A stretch of 64,000 nucleotides of DNA from Prillingera fragicola (Eukaryota; Basidiomycota; Tremellomycetes; Trichosporonales; Trichosporonaceae). The notes beneath the pieces are model-generated. The model did not search any database. It saw only the letters and a program-made list of their open reading frames with translations, and was not told where the DNA came from. The DNA lies in the NCBI GenBank assembly GCA_002335605.1, contig BEDY01000003.1, positions 2,356,001-2,420,000 on the forward strand. Direction: 5' to 3'. Below, piece by piece: positions 11,212 to 23,827 of this stretch. Both the position numbers and the translations under genes were made by a program. Each line of letters starts with the position of its first letter. The stretch's first letter is position 1.

Positions 11212-11455
11212 GAGCTGTGTCGAGCAAGGGTGATCAACGACGCAAAGTCGTCGAAACCACGCCCCACCGGCCTCCATGCCTAGCCCTCAACTCGAATGGG
11301 TGGCTCTGGCTCAACTACCCTCTTAGGATACTCCATACGAGTGCATTACGCCTCCCTGGGCAATTACTATGTATGCTATACTGGCGTGATATCACGAAAA
11401 CCTACGGGGTATCCGTCTACTGTACGTGTGTCGTCAACATCATTATAGTCGTCAT

Positions 11456-13904
11456 CTAAATCTTTGTCGACGCATTCCTCTTTCTCGCCAAGAACAACCG
11501 CATGTGATCCAGCCCCTCCGTGTTCCCCTTGACAGGCGGAACACCTCCGGGCGGCGCAGAGACCTTGCGCAGTGTCTCGCCAGCAGCGCTCACGCTCACG
11601 CTCCTGCCCACGCCGGTTCCCGTTGGTCGCGCAGGGGCGATCCAGCTCGGCGGCCGCTGGCGGCCCTTGGCTGCGGCAGACTGGGCGAGGCTCGAGAGTT
11701 CCAGGTTGCGGCGCGTGTGCGGGTCGTCTTGCACAGGGGAGGTGGGCTCGTGGGGCAACGAAATGGAGTCGTGGAGTGGTGATAGTGGACTGGGAGAGGC
11801 GGGGTTGGTCGCGCTGGAGTCTGAGAGCGCCGGAGAGAGCGCGGGTGAGCGCAGGCCGTCGGCGCGCACAGGAGTGGGGAAGGGGGAGAGCTCGTTGTTG
11901 TCGGCCGCGACCGAGTCGATCGACTTGGTGGTGGGCAGTAGACCAGACTCGGGCGACGCAGCGAGCATGGGCTCGGGTTCAGGCTCCACGACAACCGAGG
12001 GTACCGCAAAGGCAATCTGGTCGAGTGCGTTGGGGCCGGCTTCGCCCATCCCAACGGCCGTTCCGGGTACAGGATGTTCCTCGTGGTGCTCGTGGGCGTC
12101 TTCTACATCGTGGAGGGGCTCTACGGCGACCGGCTTGGGGGAGAGCGGCGCCTCGGGCTCGGCGTCCGTCATCTCTTCGAAGGTCGGTGCGACGAGGGGT
12201 TTCTCCGTACGAGACTCCAGGACGGGCTTGGGCTTGATACAGGCGAGCTCCGGTGGTGTGGGCTCTGGTAGAGCCGGGGGCGTGACGGCCTCGGTCTTTG
12301 GCTCGGGGACGGGGATTGGAACGACCTCCTCCTCGGTGGGGATGGCCTCAGCCTGGACCGGAACAGCGGCATGCATATCCTTTGCGGGGGGTGTCGGCGG
12401 AATCTCAGCGTCCTTTGCGATAGGAACAGGCGCAGTCTCAGCCTTGGCCTCAGCCCCCGAAGATTCAATCCTGGGCGACACAGCCTCGACAATCTTGCTC
12501 TGGCGCTTCGCCTGGGCACCGCCGAGGACACTCTCCTCGGCAGCTGGGGTGACGAGTTGCTCTGCAATGGTGGAAGAGCTGCTGGGCTGCGTCGAGGGGG
12601 AAGTAAACACTCCACGGTCGGCCATGGCGAGAATCTTCGAGTCGGGAGGAGTGTGCAGGCCAAGCTCTGGTACCGCGGGGGTCGTCGGCAGCTCGGTCTT
12701 GAGCATCTCGGGCGTGACTGCGGCCACTGGCGGCGTGACGACCATGACCGGCGCCATGGGCTTGTTCTGAACTGTCGAACCCGAGGACTCTCTGTGTGAG
12801 GACCTGGACGCGCGTGACGCAGCCGGCTCGCCGAGGACAGCCGACTTCCCCGACGGCGCCCCAGCTGAGCCTTGAACCGGTGTCTGCTCCTGCGGGGTCA
12901 TCGAGCTCCTCGTCGATCCGCCCGTCTTCTTGAGGCGCGTCGGCGTCTCTGGGAGATACGGCGAAGAGAACTTGTCTATCATTGCCGCCGTGAGAGGCGC
13001 GCCGGCGTTGTTGGGCTCGGGCGTCACGAGCACTGCACTGGCTACGGCTGACGTGTTGCTCAGCCGTGACTCCAGTGCGGGACGGTTACTGGACATCGAG
13101 CCCGCGCGGGAGCCGGTGCGCATGCTGGATCTGCTCTCGGCGATGCTCGCCCGCTGGTCGGCCCGCATGTCCTGCTGGTGGAAGAGTGGAGCACTCTTTT
13201 GCACGCCCGTCTGAGACTCTCTCCTGCGCAGAACGCGGGCTAGGCGTCAGTTCTTGGCAGCTATCGGGTCACTCACCGTCAAGCTCTTCATTCCCCGCAA
13301 GCTCCTCGGTCTCCATGAAGCGCGAGTACCACTGGAACTCTTCATAGTTTGACTGCGGCGTCGGCGGCGCGTCGCCACCCAGCCTTGGGGAGGCACCTAG
13401 CCTCGGTGACGCGCCACTCAACGACGGTGAGCCAATCGACCCCAGCCGAGCCGAGTGCATGCTCGACGGCGTGCCGGCCGGCATTGTCGCGGCGATAACG
13501 GGCGACTTGTCAATGATAACAACATCGTTGAGCGTCGTCTTGCCTGAAAACTGCGAGTGGATCGGTAGCTGCTCGTGCTCATTGACGGTTGAGCTACTCT
13601 TGAGGCTCGACGCAGAATGTAAATCTCCTGTGCTCGTCGAGCCTGGGAGACTGTCAGCATCTGTCATCGTCGCGGTGGGACTTTGAGCACGGTCCTACTC
13701 ACCGAATATCCTTGACAACCGAACCGACGCGCGAGAAAAGCTCCTGTGTATCGACGACCTTGACTGGAGGTTGGCTCCCCCCGGATGAGGACGGGGTTCC
13801 GCCTCGGAGGGGAGAGGCGGCAAAGGGTTGTCGAGATTGGTAGGAGGAGGACGGGTGCTGGAGGTCGCGGATCCTCGCCGAGGACGATGTAGGGATAGGC
13901 GCAT
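11456..13904 (-). CDS. Large intrinsically disordered protein, function unknown
   Basis: Three exons (13904-13703, 13642-13277, about 13239-11456) give about 783 residues. The N-terminal part is basic and Ser-rich (RSSIHRSFSRASVRLSRIFG), followed by GASPRLGASPRLGG repeats, one short ordered-looking patch (YEEFQWYSRFMETEELAG) near residue 175, and a long Pro/Glu/Ser/Ala-rich tail ending in HMRLFLARKRNASTKI. Many SP and TP pairs suggest phosphorylation, and PPTPP-type stretches suggest SH3 binding. No catalytic motif is seen. The acceptor of intron 2 is ambiguous: a CTAG site at 13240 and a site near 13222 both preserve frame. A scaffold or cortex protein is possible but not shown. Confidence 0.7.
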
Positions 13905-16426
13905 TGTTGCCGGGGGGGGGTACTGAAGCCGGGTTTTGGGCGAGATGGGTAGCTGCGTATTATAGAAGTAGAGTCAAGACTTGGATGCTGCGAGATGTGA
14001 GATGGAGGACGAGGGTGGATGATCCAAAGGGATGGAGAATGTGGTAACGCACGGGCTGTCCGAGCTCATGCAGGTCACCTCTTGAGCCGGCGAGCGAGCA
14101 GCGAACAGTGAGCAGAGAGAGGTTTGTTGACATGGGCAACCGGACGGGGTGGGTCAGGGGACGAAGGGAGTGGGACAGGCACCTCGGCACCCCTGGCAGA
14201 ACGTGAGATTATGTAAACATGTTCAACCGCACATGCCTCATATGCATCCCCCGAGGCTCAAGCGCCTGGCGAGACATTGATGCTTTGGAGTGTGGGCTGC
14301 TGGTTAGACGGTGTGCGCGGCTTGAACGGCTGCAGGTCAGCACGTATTCCTAATCCTCAGTCACACGAGGACAGCAACCACCAGCAAAATGACTACTGTA
14401 TGTCAAACCTCGATGACTGATTGACTGCCCCGTTGGCACCAATGCTTGAACAGCACAGCGCAGCCTGAGATTCGCACAGTGGCGACAAGATAGAAACCCA
14501 GGCTTATGGAGTCAGGAGCAGAGCAGTTGGTTAGGGTCGGCGGACAGACTGTTGGTACAGTAAGAGGCACGGTGAGCCTGCGTATGGTGCAGGGCTGATG
14601 CGCGGAAGTGGCTCATGATGCAGTCTCCCCGAGCGTCGGAAGCGAGGATATATGCTAGTTCTTGCGGCAGTGGGTCTGGGTTCTCTGGTCTTTTATGCAC
14701 CGTAAAGAGTGTAGAAAGCGTAGGAGACAAGAGGAAAAGACAATGTTTATCGTGTGTCAACAAGGGGCGCACACAATTGGGCGTGTGGTGGAGGTCGACC
14801 ACAATGTGGCACGAGTAACACTCTGACCATGGCCAACACCGAAGCACGCAACGGTATGGACAACCAACCTCACAGCAATCAAACACTTTATAACGGGGCA
14901 GTATTCACAGACGTTGATACAGATAAATACATCTACTGGCGCTATCAACCGAGCATTCGATGGAGGAGGGTTGTGGCAAATATTGTATTGTCTGCCACAC
15001 GCGAGTCTCGCCTGCAACCAGAACGGAGAGACCCGGGTAGACTCATGCCTGACAGATCCGCCACGTTCATCATTATTGTTGTATATGTACAGTCTGAGCC
15101 TGACAACGATGTACTCTCCATCTCCATCTCGCCTCTCTACACTGTGAACGCTAGAGGTTGAGCGACCTCACCAAATCGTGCTCAAGCTTACCATGGGCCA
15201 TGGCCTGCTCGCTCACACGCCTACACTCATACATCCACCTCTGCCGCCTTGTCGTTTAAGCGTTTGAGGAAGTCTTGGGTTTGCCGAAGGAAGTCCACTC
15301 CACCGAACGGTGGCGCAACACGCAATTGTCAATATCGCAGGATTCTTCCAGCTCCGACCTTCAAAGCTTGTCGGCGTGCATTTCATGCCTCGCACCAGAG
15401 TGAACACAACACCGGGCATGCATGCACTTCTGCCAACAAATGTGCATTCGGCGCTCTGCATTCGGTATGACCAGGCAGATGCAGGACAACGAAACAAAAA
15501 GTCGCAAAAAGAAATCGTGCCCGTACTCAGAGTCGAACTGAGCACTTGGGATTACACCTCTTAATCGAGGCTCATCTTATGAGACCCACGTTTTACCGAT
15601 AAACTATACAGGCGAATTCGATGTTCCAGTTTGACTCCCGTTGCCTATGACTAGGACCTTTCTCACTTGGACCGCTCGGCTCTGCCAATGTGCGCGCAAC
15701 TCGTGGCAGATTGGACGTCGGTCAGAAGAGCTTGCAGATGGAGCTGCTGTCACCGAGGTCAGCCTCACTACCGGCAACAGTGCATGTCTTGATGGAGGAG
15801 AAGTATCACCGCAGGAAGTGTCATGGGGACAAAACGCTCTAGGCGTCGCTCGTGGCTGCTATTTGCTTTCTACCGTAACCCACAGCCCTCATGCCCCGTA
15901 AGAAATCAGTCGTACAATATCTGTCATCTATTGATCCATTTGCTTTCATTATTTAAGGCGCGCCTGACTTTTGGAGACATGGCCGCCCTCCACTGTCGGA
16001 CGTCAATCTCTGTTCGCCACATGACACCGTCACACTGCGGATTGTAGCAGCCGACACGCTGTGCTTTCTTTCTGCATGCACAGCTTGTCAATCTCAACAC
16101 ATGCCACATGTCTGCTAGGTTGAAATCAGTCTTATGCCCTCATCACGCTGCGAATGTCGTTGAAACCTCGGCTTTTGTGCTACAAAAAGCCTGGCATTGC
16201 AGGACGCTGCCATCAGAACAATGAATGAAGGCTTCTTCGCCGCCCGAATCCTCATCGCACAATATCCCTTCCCCTTGTCGCCACCGCTCATTCACCACAA
16301 TGCGACGTACACAAAGCCAAGAGCATCAACGCAACAACTAGCTGCGTCCATCACCACTTCGCTTCACTTTCCACTCACACCACCGACTGACTATTACCGC
16401 CACAACCTCCGTGCACGCTCAGCACC
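13905..16426. other. Intergenic region containing one tRNA gene
   Basis: Apart from the tRNA at 15518-15613, no convincing coding exon is seen. Small open frames are no longer than expected by chance at this GC content and lack consistent splice sites. Confidence 0.5.
15518..15613 (-). tRNA. tRNA-Met(CAT), elongator, with intron
   Basis: Acceptor arms GCCTGTA/TACGGGC pair over seven positions. The D stem is GTTT/AAAC. The anticodon arm TGGGT-CTCATAA-TCCCA shows the T31/T39 mismatch also seen in yeast elongator tRNA-Met. The T arm is CTCAG-TTCGACT-CTGAG. About 23 nt of intron sit after position 37. The T loop begins TTCGA, not ATCGA, so this is the elongator form. Confidence 0.9.
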
Positions 16427-18147
16427 ATGACTACCTCGACCGGCAAGGCATCCCGCCTGCATCTCCAAAGCACCATTGACGTGACCTCTACAATTGTCCA
16501 AGCTGTCCAACCCCTCCTCTGCCCCCTCTATGCCCTACGCGCCACCAAATCAATCCACAAACGCCCGCAAAGGCACGAACACTGTTTTGGCGGTGACTGT
16601 GCCGCCGACTATCGCGCACTCCTCGACGCCTATGGTATCAGCTACGGGCAGTGGGGACCCAAAGACTTGAAGCAGCTACAAGTCTACCTCGGTATCGGGC
16701 CACGGTGAGTTTCCTTGCTGTAGTCGTTCTCACATCTCAGGCCGACGGTCCCCGCACTCTTCTGGTCCAACCACAGGAGCTACCACACCGCTCTCCGGTC
16801 GCTTGCACGACTCTATGCGTCGAGTCCACATGGCAGGCTTCGGTTCATGCACCAAATGGCAGCAGCGACCAACGAGCTGCGATATTCGCTCTATCACGAC
16901 AACCACTTTCCTGGCTGGATCCCTATCACTTTCGACATCACTCCACCTGGGACCATTCCCAGGGAGATGACCCCGCAAATGGACCTTGTCGTCAAGGGCA
17001 TCACTCTTCCCCTGCACATCACAAGGCAACTCAAGTATTATGAGCGTTTTTCTGATGTGAAGCCTCAAGTGGCGTTTTTCTCCAGAGAATGGCCAGGGCG
17101 TGATCTCGAAGACCCAGATGCTGTGAGTGAGCCACTGCGGAGCGGTGCTGATGGCAGGACGCATGGGATGTCGACGACCATTTGGCCACTGAGATGATTC
17201 CGGATATGCAGTACGCCAAGGGTCACGAAGCACATTGGGTCGAGTGGGAGACAGAGGGTGATCGCACTTCCAAGGTGTCGGTGCACAGCAGCACCTTGAC
17301 GACCAACCGAGCGTCGGAGACATCCAGCCGGAGCAGCGGGGTAGGTTCGCTGGCGCTTGAGCGTGTCGCAAAGGACAGCAAAGCGCTGCGATTGCTCGGC
17401 ATTGAGCACGTCGAACTTGGTGCGGAAGGCTCCGAGTCACCCGTCATGCCAGCCAAGCACCACCGCACGCCATCAGAAGTCCTCCGCTCATTGAACCCAC
17501 TTACACCGCCACGACACACCGTACCCCTCCAGGACAGCGCACCTCAAGGTTCTCGACACACATCCCGCTCAGCCCACGCCTCGCCAGCCCCAGCACCGAA
17601 ACAACTTTCAAGTCAGGACTCGCCACCATCCTCGCCCAAATCACACATGTCGGTGGCCGGCCGCGCTCCACCCTCGCCAAAGCTGGACATTATAATACCT
17701 ATCCTCTCCACTCCAGCCACCCCGGCACACGGCGCTGCGGGACCAACACGACCCCGACGCCCAAGCGAGGTAACACTAGCAGACCACGCCTTTAGCGGCC
17801 CACCACCACCGCCGCCGCTAAAACCGCCACGCCGCGAAGCACTAGACTGGCACCGTGATGATCGCGCCGGCGACGGGGCAGCTGTGCGCCCGCTCCCATC
17901 CACGCGTACCCGGCTCTCTCCTGGGGAACAAAACTCTGACCGCGCTAAGGCGAAGCGGCTGCCAGGGAAGGAGGTGGTGCTGGTGCAGAACGGGGTGTTC
18001 AAGCTGGAGAGCATGAGGGTGCCTGCTGGATTGTCTGGTGTGGGGCAGGGGTATGAGTTGGGGCTTGGGAGGGAGAGTGATTCGGATTATTATAGGTTTG
18101 ATGGTGCTGGGAGGAGGAAAGTGACCTGGATTGAGAGTCGGGTTTGA
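16427..18147 (+). CDS. Hypothetical protein with a structured N-terminal half and a disordered tail
   Basis: Three exons (16427-16704, 16741-17122, 17158-18147) join to 549 residues. The first 240 residues look folded (PLYALRATKSIHKRPQRHEH; FPGWIPITFDITPPGTIP; LKYYERFSDVKPQVAFFSRE) and contain a Cys/His group near residues 45-60, but I recognise no family. From about residue 250 onward the chain is Ser/Pro-rich with poly-Pro (PPPPPPLKPP). The last 60 residues regain charge and hydrophobic residues (EVVLVQNGVFKLESMRV, then YYRF), so a short C-terminal motif may be conserved. Introns are 36 and 35 nt. The ATG lies in CACCATGAC, a good context. Confidence 0.75.
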
Positions 18148-18295
18148 GCGTGCTTTGCAGAATGTAACTGTTTGCGTCTCAACGATCGTTCCAAACAGCA
18201 TGCCAGTCTGGCTGTCGCCACACCTTCACCAATCCTCACCCCCAAACACATTCACGCAGTGCATCCCCTTTATTGTCCTAGTGTCCCTCGGCTGA

Positions 18296-18630
18296 TCAAT
18301 CATTGACGTTTAAGAAACTTCGATTCCGCACCCGCTCATCTACCGTCAGCCAGCTCAGCCAGCTCACCTCACCGAGTTCAGCTCGCCTTGCCAGCTTGTA
18401 GGCTTTGAATATTGCCCTCTTGTCTCTGCGCCTAGCTGAGTGGGCGTCTAGTCGGGACCGAATCCGGCAGAGTGCGCAAGCTTCCATATTCGGGTTGCCC
18501 GTGGCGCTTGCCGTTGTTGCTCGGGCACTGCTGCGAAACAAGTCCAGAAAGCCCATGGCCGCTCGTCGTGGGGCGCTGGCGGTTGATACAGTGAGATATT
18601 GTCGATCTCGGGCGTCTTATAACCAGACAT
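18296..18630 (-). CDS. Small basic hypothetical protein (spliced model)
   Basis: An ATG at 18630 begins MSGYKTPEIDNISL. A 59-nt intron (donor GTATCA, acceptor TTTCGCAG) would join it to the frame that reads SARATTASATGNPNMEACAL and continues with the strongly basic helix DAHSARRRDKRAIFKAYKLA to a stop at 18296. Alternatively translation may begin at the ATG at 18556 (GGCCATGGGC context; MGFLDLFRSS), which already reads the same downstream frame without splicing. Both give small Arg/Lys-rich proteins of about 85-92 residues. No family is recognised. Confidence 0.42.
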
Positions 18631-19062
18631 GATGTTTCGTGCATCAAGGCTCTCGTTAGTCGTTGATGCGACTAGCGCATTCCGACTGTTCTGCTGCAGG
18701 TGCCTCAGTTGAGGCTGACGCTTGTGCGTGTTTCGCTTCTGGGTCGGGATCAGACGCGTAAGCCGAGATCCGAGCACAGCTCAATGAGGATAGATGCTCT
18801 TTGCACCGATGTGGACCCACACAGGCGCGGACAGCTGTCAGTTGCCGTCATCTCAAGCTGCTTTAGCGGCCGGGACAGCAGCCTGTTGCCGTCGCTATGG
18901 GAATGTTGACACACCCACCGACACACTGACGATCGCGTACCGTGTATCGAGTGACTTCGTGGTCCAAAGTGCTGTGATATACACAGACATGAGATTCATT
19001 ACACGTATTACGTTTGACAACTTTTGGTTTCATTTCCTGGACGTGCCCAGGCCCGTACTCGA

Positions 19063-20203
19063 TCAGAGTGACTGATTGACAGCCGACTCATCGTCGGACA
19101 GCTCGGCAAGATCATCCGGCCCCTCGGTGTGCACGCCGGCCACGACAGCCCGCGGCAGGTAGTATGACCAGTCTGGCGAGGCTGAGTCTGGCACGAACCT
19201 GAGGACAGGCTCTGCTGCTGGCTCGGCAGACCTCGGTGGGAGAGGCGCAATGACTCGCCCAATCCCGGATAGGTAAAGATGCCCTAGTTTGCCCGAGCTG
19301 AGTATACACCGCGCATCTGTTAGGCCACCGAGACCGCTGCCGGTGCTTGCCTGGAGTGTGAAGCGGCTCTCTCCCGTCGCTATAGGTGCTGCCGGGCGGG
19401 CGGCCTTGCTCTTCGCGTAGTCTTTTGCCTTTCTCCTCCGCTGAGCCAGTGCCGCACGCTCAATCTCAAGGGTGTCGACGCTGAACGGGATGTTGGTGTA
19501 TCGCACCCTCGGTACGAGCGGGGATGTGGTGGAGTACTCGGCATCATAATCGGACGAGTGCTCTTCCAATACTGGATACTGATGAGCCGGAAAGGGGACC
19601 GAGCGTGTGCCTGGCTGGGACACTGCTGTGATAGTTGGAGTGTTGGTGAGCGCTGGGCGCCTCGAGGGGAGCGGGGGGGCTGGGGCTGGGCGAGAGGCGA
19701 GAAAGCGGTCGGCGCGGTTGACATCTTTGTCGCTGGGAGTGCGTGGGAGGGGGCGATCTGGTGATAGACGTGATGGGTTGAGGGTGGTGGACGTGGGGTT
19801 GGCGGTTTCGCCGGAAAAGCGGGGCACATCCTGCATGTCGGCGATGGCCAAACCGCACATTGGCGGGCAGGGGCAGGTGAGGGAGTAGGAATCAACAAGA
19901 GTAGACGCCTTGGTCGCTTGTTCTGATATGGGGTCATCAACCATGAACATGTGGAAAAACACGATGTGGGCACAAACGCACTACTCAGCCAATGGGTGGT
20001 GCGTGCACGGGCGCGTGCGAGCAGGGATGGGCGAGGCTGGTAGCCTGAAGCGTTAGTATTGGGGCTATAAGAGGCTCACTGTAGTGCGTAATGAGTGAAA
20101 TCGATGATTGAGAGGGCCCGTCGATAACCTCATCTCGGAATAAGTAAGGGGCTGTCGTTGGCATGGTAGCGTAGAGGACATGAAAGACCTCCTGATGAGC
20201 CAT
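19063..20203 (-). CDS. Hypothetical Pro/Ser-rich protein (three-exon model)
   Basis: Exons 20203-20080, 20044-19982 and 19922-19063 join in frame to 348 residues. Intron 1 (35 nt, GTGAGC...CTAAC...TTCAG) has a textbook branch point; intron 2 is 59 nt (GTGCGT...ATATCAG). The product has a poly-Pro/Arg middle (FLASRPAPAPPLPSRRPAL), a conserved-looking patch (RVRYTNIPFSVDTLEIERAA) followed by a basic helix (LAQRRRKAKDYAKSK), and an acidic end (DDLAELSDDESAVNQSL). The patch followed by a basic helix suggests a binding domain. Function is unknown; the first two exons are less certain than the last. Confidence 0.55.
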
Positions 20204-20786
20204 TGCAGTCTGGAGTTTAGTGTGATAATGTGATATTATCAAGGCCTTTTCTGAAGTGAGTTCCAGCTATCAGAAAGAGCGCAGTGTCACGCTACCCCAA
20301 ATTCAGTCATGGTGGTGGCTGGTGTGATGTGCTTTGAGGTGTGTGCTTGCATGGCTGTCGAGTGCACACTACGTGCTCTGGATGGATGGATTGCGCAATG
20401 CGTGTCGCTACAGTCTAGGTGGTTGCGGGCAAGATAGGAGGAAAAGATAGTCAATAGAGTGTTCCAACAAACAGCCTGCCGTGCACGTGTGTAATAAAGT
20501 GCAGAGAGCAGTGGTGCAAGAGAGAGAGTGAGAAAGAGGAAGAGATTGGTGAGAATGGAGAACCGCGAGTGGAGGCATGTTTGTCGCGTGGCATCCACGT
20601 GATCGTCACGTGCCACCAGTCGAGACGAAAACAATGGCCGTTTGCCACCCAACACTGTTATCTGCTGCTGCTTCTTCTTCTTGTTCCCCATCCCCTCTAC
20701 CCTTTATCCCTCTCTGTTGTCCACTTCTCTTTGTTTTTATAACCTTCCCCTATACGCCAAAACTAGCTGAGCTCGCCCCGTTCACC

Positions 20787-21433
20787 ATGGTACGTAGTCG
20801 TCACTTCACCAACAGCCACTTCCCTTGACTGACTCTCAGGCTCGCCCCCTCCGCGGTCTGGAACCGCTCAACACCGATACCATCCACGACAGGCCCTACC
20901 TCGGCAGTCCAAAGCCCGTTGACTCTCGAACGACCAGCAAGTCAAGTCGCCGCTCGTCTGTCTACTCCACCCCCAGGCCGGCCCCAGGCTTCACACACGT
21001 GGGCCTGTCACCTGTTTCTGGCGCCTACACTCCCCCGGCGCACCCTGTGAGCTCGCCAATGGGTCAGCCACAGGCTCGTGACCGTCAGTCACTGGGAGGC
21101 ATTGCCGGAGCTACTGTTCGTCCACCGGTCCAGCGTCCCCGTGACCCACAGGCTGCGGCCGGCCGCCCACCTCCCGCCCACGTTGAGCGTGTCCACACTC
21201 GGCCACGACCCTCAATAGTTGATCGCGAGAATGTCGGCCACTCCGTCTTTACCCCAGCTCGCCCCCGAATGAGTGGTGTCCAAGGCGTGGACGCTACGCC
21301 GACACCAATGGGTGCTGGAGTCAAGTGTACCGGTAAGACCAAGCACAAGCCCGTCTTCACCGGTGCAGGCATGTCTGGCTGGCGCAGCACCGCTCTGCAC
21401 CCCAACAACGACGTGCCCCCCACCATTCGCTAG
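20787..21433 (+). CDS. Hypothetical protein; first coding exon is the ATG alone
   Basis: The start codon at 20787-20789 (TTCACCATG) is followed directly by a 50-nt intron (20790-20839, GTACGT...TCTCAG). Exon 2 (20840-21433) continues as ARPLRGLEPLNTDTIHD, for 198 residues in total. The protein is rich in Arg, Pro, Ser and Thr, with patches such as YSTPRPAPGFTHVGLSPVSG and a C-terminal FTGAGMSGWRSTAL. No enzyme motif is visible. The exon 2 frame has no other upstream ATG before its stop, which supports the split start. It diverges from the 19063-20203 gene across a 580-bp shared upstream region. Confidence 0.7.
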
Positions 21434-22119
21434 TTTTTCTTCTCCCCTCTCAAGGTCCAATCGACTCAATAATGTTCCCTGTCCGACTCTCAAACCGCCT
21501 CGCATTGTCAACCCGCCATCTGTCGTGCCTCTTCTTGTTCCCTGTCACGAACCATAACGACCACCGACACCCCTCTTGTCCGACCAACACTATTGTCCAC
21601 CACTTGTCAATTTTAAACCACCAAAAGTTACTCGCAGTGCGATTCCTTGTCGCTCTCTGTGCGACCCATCCCTGTCACGACCTGGCCACTGTTCGGCTAC
21701 GACTGTTACGACCCCTTAAAACTCCACCCCCGAAACTGCCTGTCTGTGCTCCGCTGCGCTGTGATGCACCAGGCCTGCAACTAATCTACGCTGGGACATG
21801 TGACGTCCCAGCCCACTACTTGTCACCTGGGCCAACGCCGTGCGCGCCCTTAGTCGACACTTTTCTCAGATCGGTGTTGATGCATACCTTCAAGAGATTA
21901 TGTCTTGCAGGCTTTACTAATCCAGCTCCTCACTAACAACGTGTCCAACGGGCACATCGCTCTCGTAACAAATACCCACTCGCTCGCCACACGCCTTCTC
22001 AGCGGACTTGATTCCATGCGGACAACACTTAACGTCAAGGCAACGCTTGGGCCACTGCAACTCTCCAGCAAGCATGTGGGCAAACCACTCCTCGGACCCA
22101 GAACTCGGCTTGTCCCTGC
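21434..22119. other. Pyrimidine-rich intergenic region (3' UTRs of convergent genes)
   Basis: C/T-rich sequence between convergent stops at 21433 and 22120. Short open frames here are compositional. Nothing else is seen. Confidence 0.4.
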
Positions 22120-22723
22120 TCAGACCTGGATGCTAACAGTTTTAGCGGGCAAGGACATGCGACGTACGTGGGGGTCATTGCAGAAGGTAAAGTCCATGTA
22201 GGGCGTGGGTTGGGAGGTGTGGTGGAGGGCTTCTGGCAGGGCTGGGTCGTGGGGGCCATTGTGTGGGTGGGGTTCGGGCAGGTGGCCGGGACGATCGAGT
22301 GGTGGCTTGAACTGCTCATTGGAGGCGGCTTGCGCTGTTGCCTTCGATGTTTGCTTGTTCAAGGCGACGTGCACTAATCGAGGCGAGGGGCCGTTATCAC
22401 CCCTAGAACACCTTTGCTGACCGAGACCGTGCCGGGATTCGACGACGGAGACGGCACTGTCTGATTGTCGTCAGTGCTTGCCGCTAGTGTGACTCACTGG
22501 CTGTCGGCTGCTTGCGCGCTTGTACTGGGACTCTAGCGCGCTTCACCCTCTTGCCGAGAAACGGCACCAGTGTGTGTCCTCGTGTATGTGGTGAGCGTCT
22601 GGGTGGGGGCTTGGTGCGCTTGGGGGGTCGACATTTGTGCTTCAGCGGCGCTGGTGGCGGTGCAGATGTTATCGACATTGTCTGGGAGTGTGCGAGGTGC
22701 ATACCTCTGTCGGCGGAAGGCAT
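22120..22723 (-). CDS. Small hypothetical protein (two exons)
   Basis: Exon 1 (22723-22498) starts MPSADRGMHLAHSQT and ends at a GTGAGT donor. A 37-nt intron with a CTGAC branch point ends in AATCAG, and exon 2 (22460-22120) follows in frame, giving 188 residues. Exon 1 is basic and Pro-rich (PPRRSPHTRGHTLVPFLGKR). Exon 2 carries HLPEPHPHNGPHDPALPEA and ends in a more ordered segment (YMDFTFCNDPHVRRMSLPAK). No family is recognised. The exact fit of branch, donor, acceptor and frame supports a real gene, but there is no homology evidence. Confidence 0.55.
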
Positions 22724-23258
22724 GCTGGCCGAGGATCATGGTACAGTATGAATGAAATGTTACAGAGAAGGGGACAGGTTCAAGGTGGTGGTGAGAATGG
22801 AGGACAGGCGTGGGACGAGTGGCGTGTGGCTATTGCCGACAGCCGCTCTTCTGAGCGCAGAGGAGGGACAGCCCTGAAGCATGGGCGTGCCAACAAACTT
22901 GAGGTCAGCAATCCTTTGAAGGCAGTCCAGACCAAGTGTGTGCTTTCTAGGTGCAAGATAGGCTTCTTTCTGCATACATTGACCAGGTGTTGCGCGCTCC
23001 TTTGAGTGCAGCGATGATGTTTGGTTCCAAAAGTGGAGGTCGATCGGCACCAAAATTCTCGCATCATCTCATGGCCTCGCACCTGTTGGAGTGCTCCACA
23101 CAATCCCTGGGGCTTCTTCAGCGACTATTTGCTGACTATACAAGCTACAGATGAGTAAGAGATTACAGCGAATATGTTCCACAATCATTCACTTGCTGCT
23201 GCGAGTGACAAACCTTCCGCCAAGCCAACAGCTCACCTGCTCTTCCTCGTCCATCAAG
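22724..23258. other. Intergenic, no gene seen
   Basis: Upstream region of the 22120-22723 gene on the minus strand and of tRNA-Asp on the plus strand. Overlapping short frames on both strands show no consistent coding character. Confidence 0.4.
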
Positions 23259-23330
23259 TTCTTGTTCGTATAACGGTTAGTATGCTCGCTTGTCACGCGG
23301 GAGATCGGGGTTCGATTCCCCGACAGGAAG
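23259..23330 (+). tRNA. tRNA-Asp(GTC), no intron
   Basis: A 72-nt cloverleaf: acceptor TTCTTGT/ACAGGAA with discriminator G, D arm GTATAACGGTTAGTAT, anticodon loop TTGTCAC in a CTCGC/GCGGG stem, T arm CGGGG-TTCGATT-CCCCG. A T-run Pol III terminator follows at 23334-23339. It is the only intron-free tRNA gene in the window. Confidence 0.97.
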
Positions 23331-23827
23331 CTTCTTTTTACATCTGGAAACATGCATGCATTCAGAAGGTGTTGGACAACCACTAGAGCGGCACTGAGGC
23401 TCAAGAGTCTCAGTGAGGCGGTCGTGGGGCAGCGACAACGATTTCCTCCGTGCACCTCCGGATGGTTGCGGCCTGCCGTTGTCAGGCGAAAACCTCATTG
23501 CCTTTACTGGACGACAGTTCTCCCTCACTAACATGGGCCAGCAGCGCACGTTGAGCTCATGTCGGCGACGCAGAGGCATTCTATAGTGAGCTGCGAGGAA
23601 ACGAGGCCTCCTTGGGTGACACGCAGCTGGCATCATCTCCGTCATTAGTGGGTATGAGATTGGCGTGAAGAGACCATTTCTGTAGCATAGGCTATGCATA
23701 CCTGCCGTTGTGGCAAATGTAGAGCGCGGCTTCGTTAAGTAATAATGGGGAATGCGGCCAGATTCGGTGGGGCCAGATTCGGGAATGATGCTACACTTAT
23801 GTTGTAGGCAGATTTTTGAAACTCAAA

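Noticed and set aside
14388..14492. Possible 12-residue spliced micro-ORF (ATG ACT ACT, GTATGT donor)
   Set aside because: Too short to support without transcript or conservation data.
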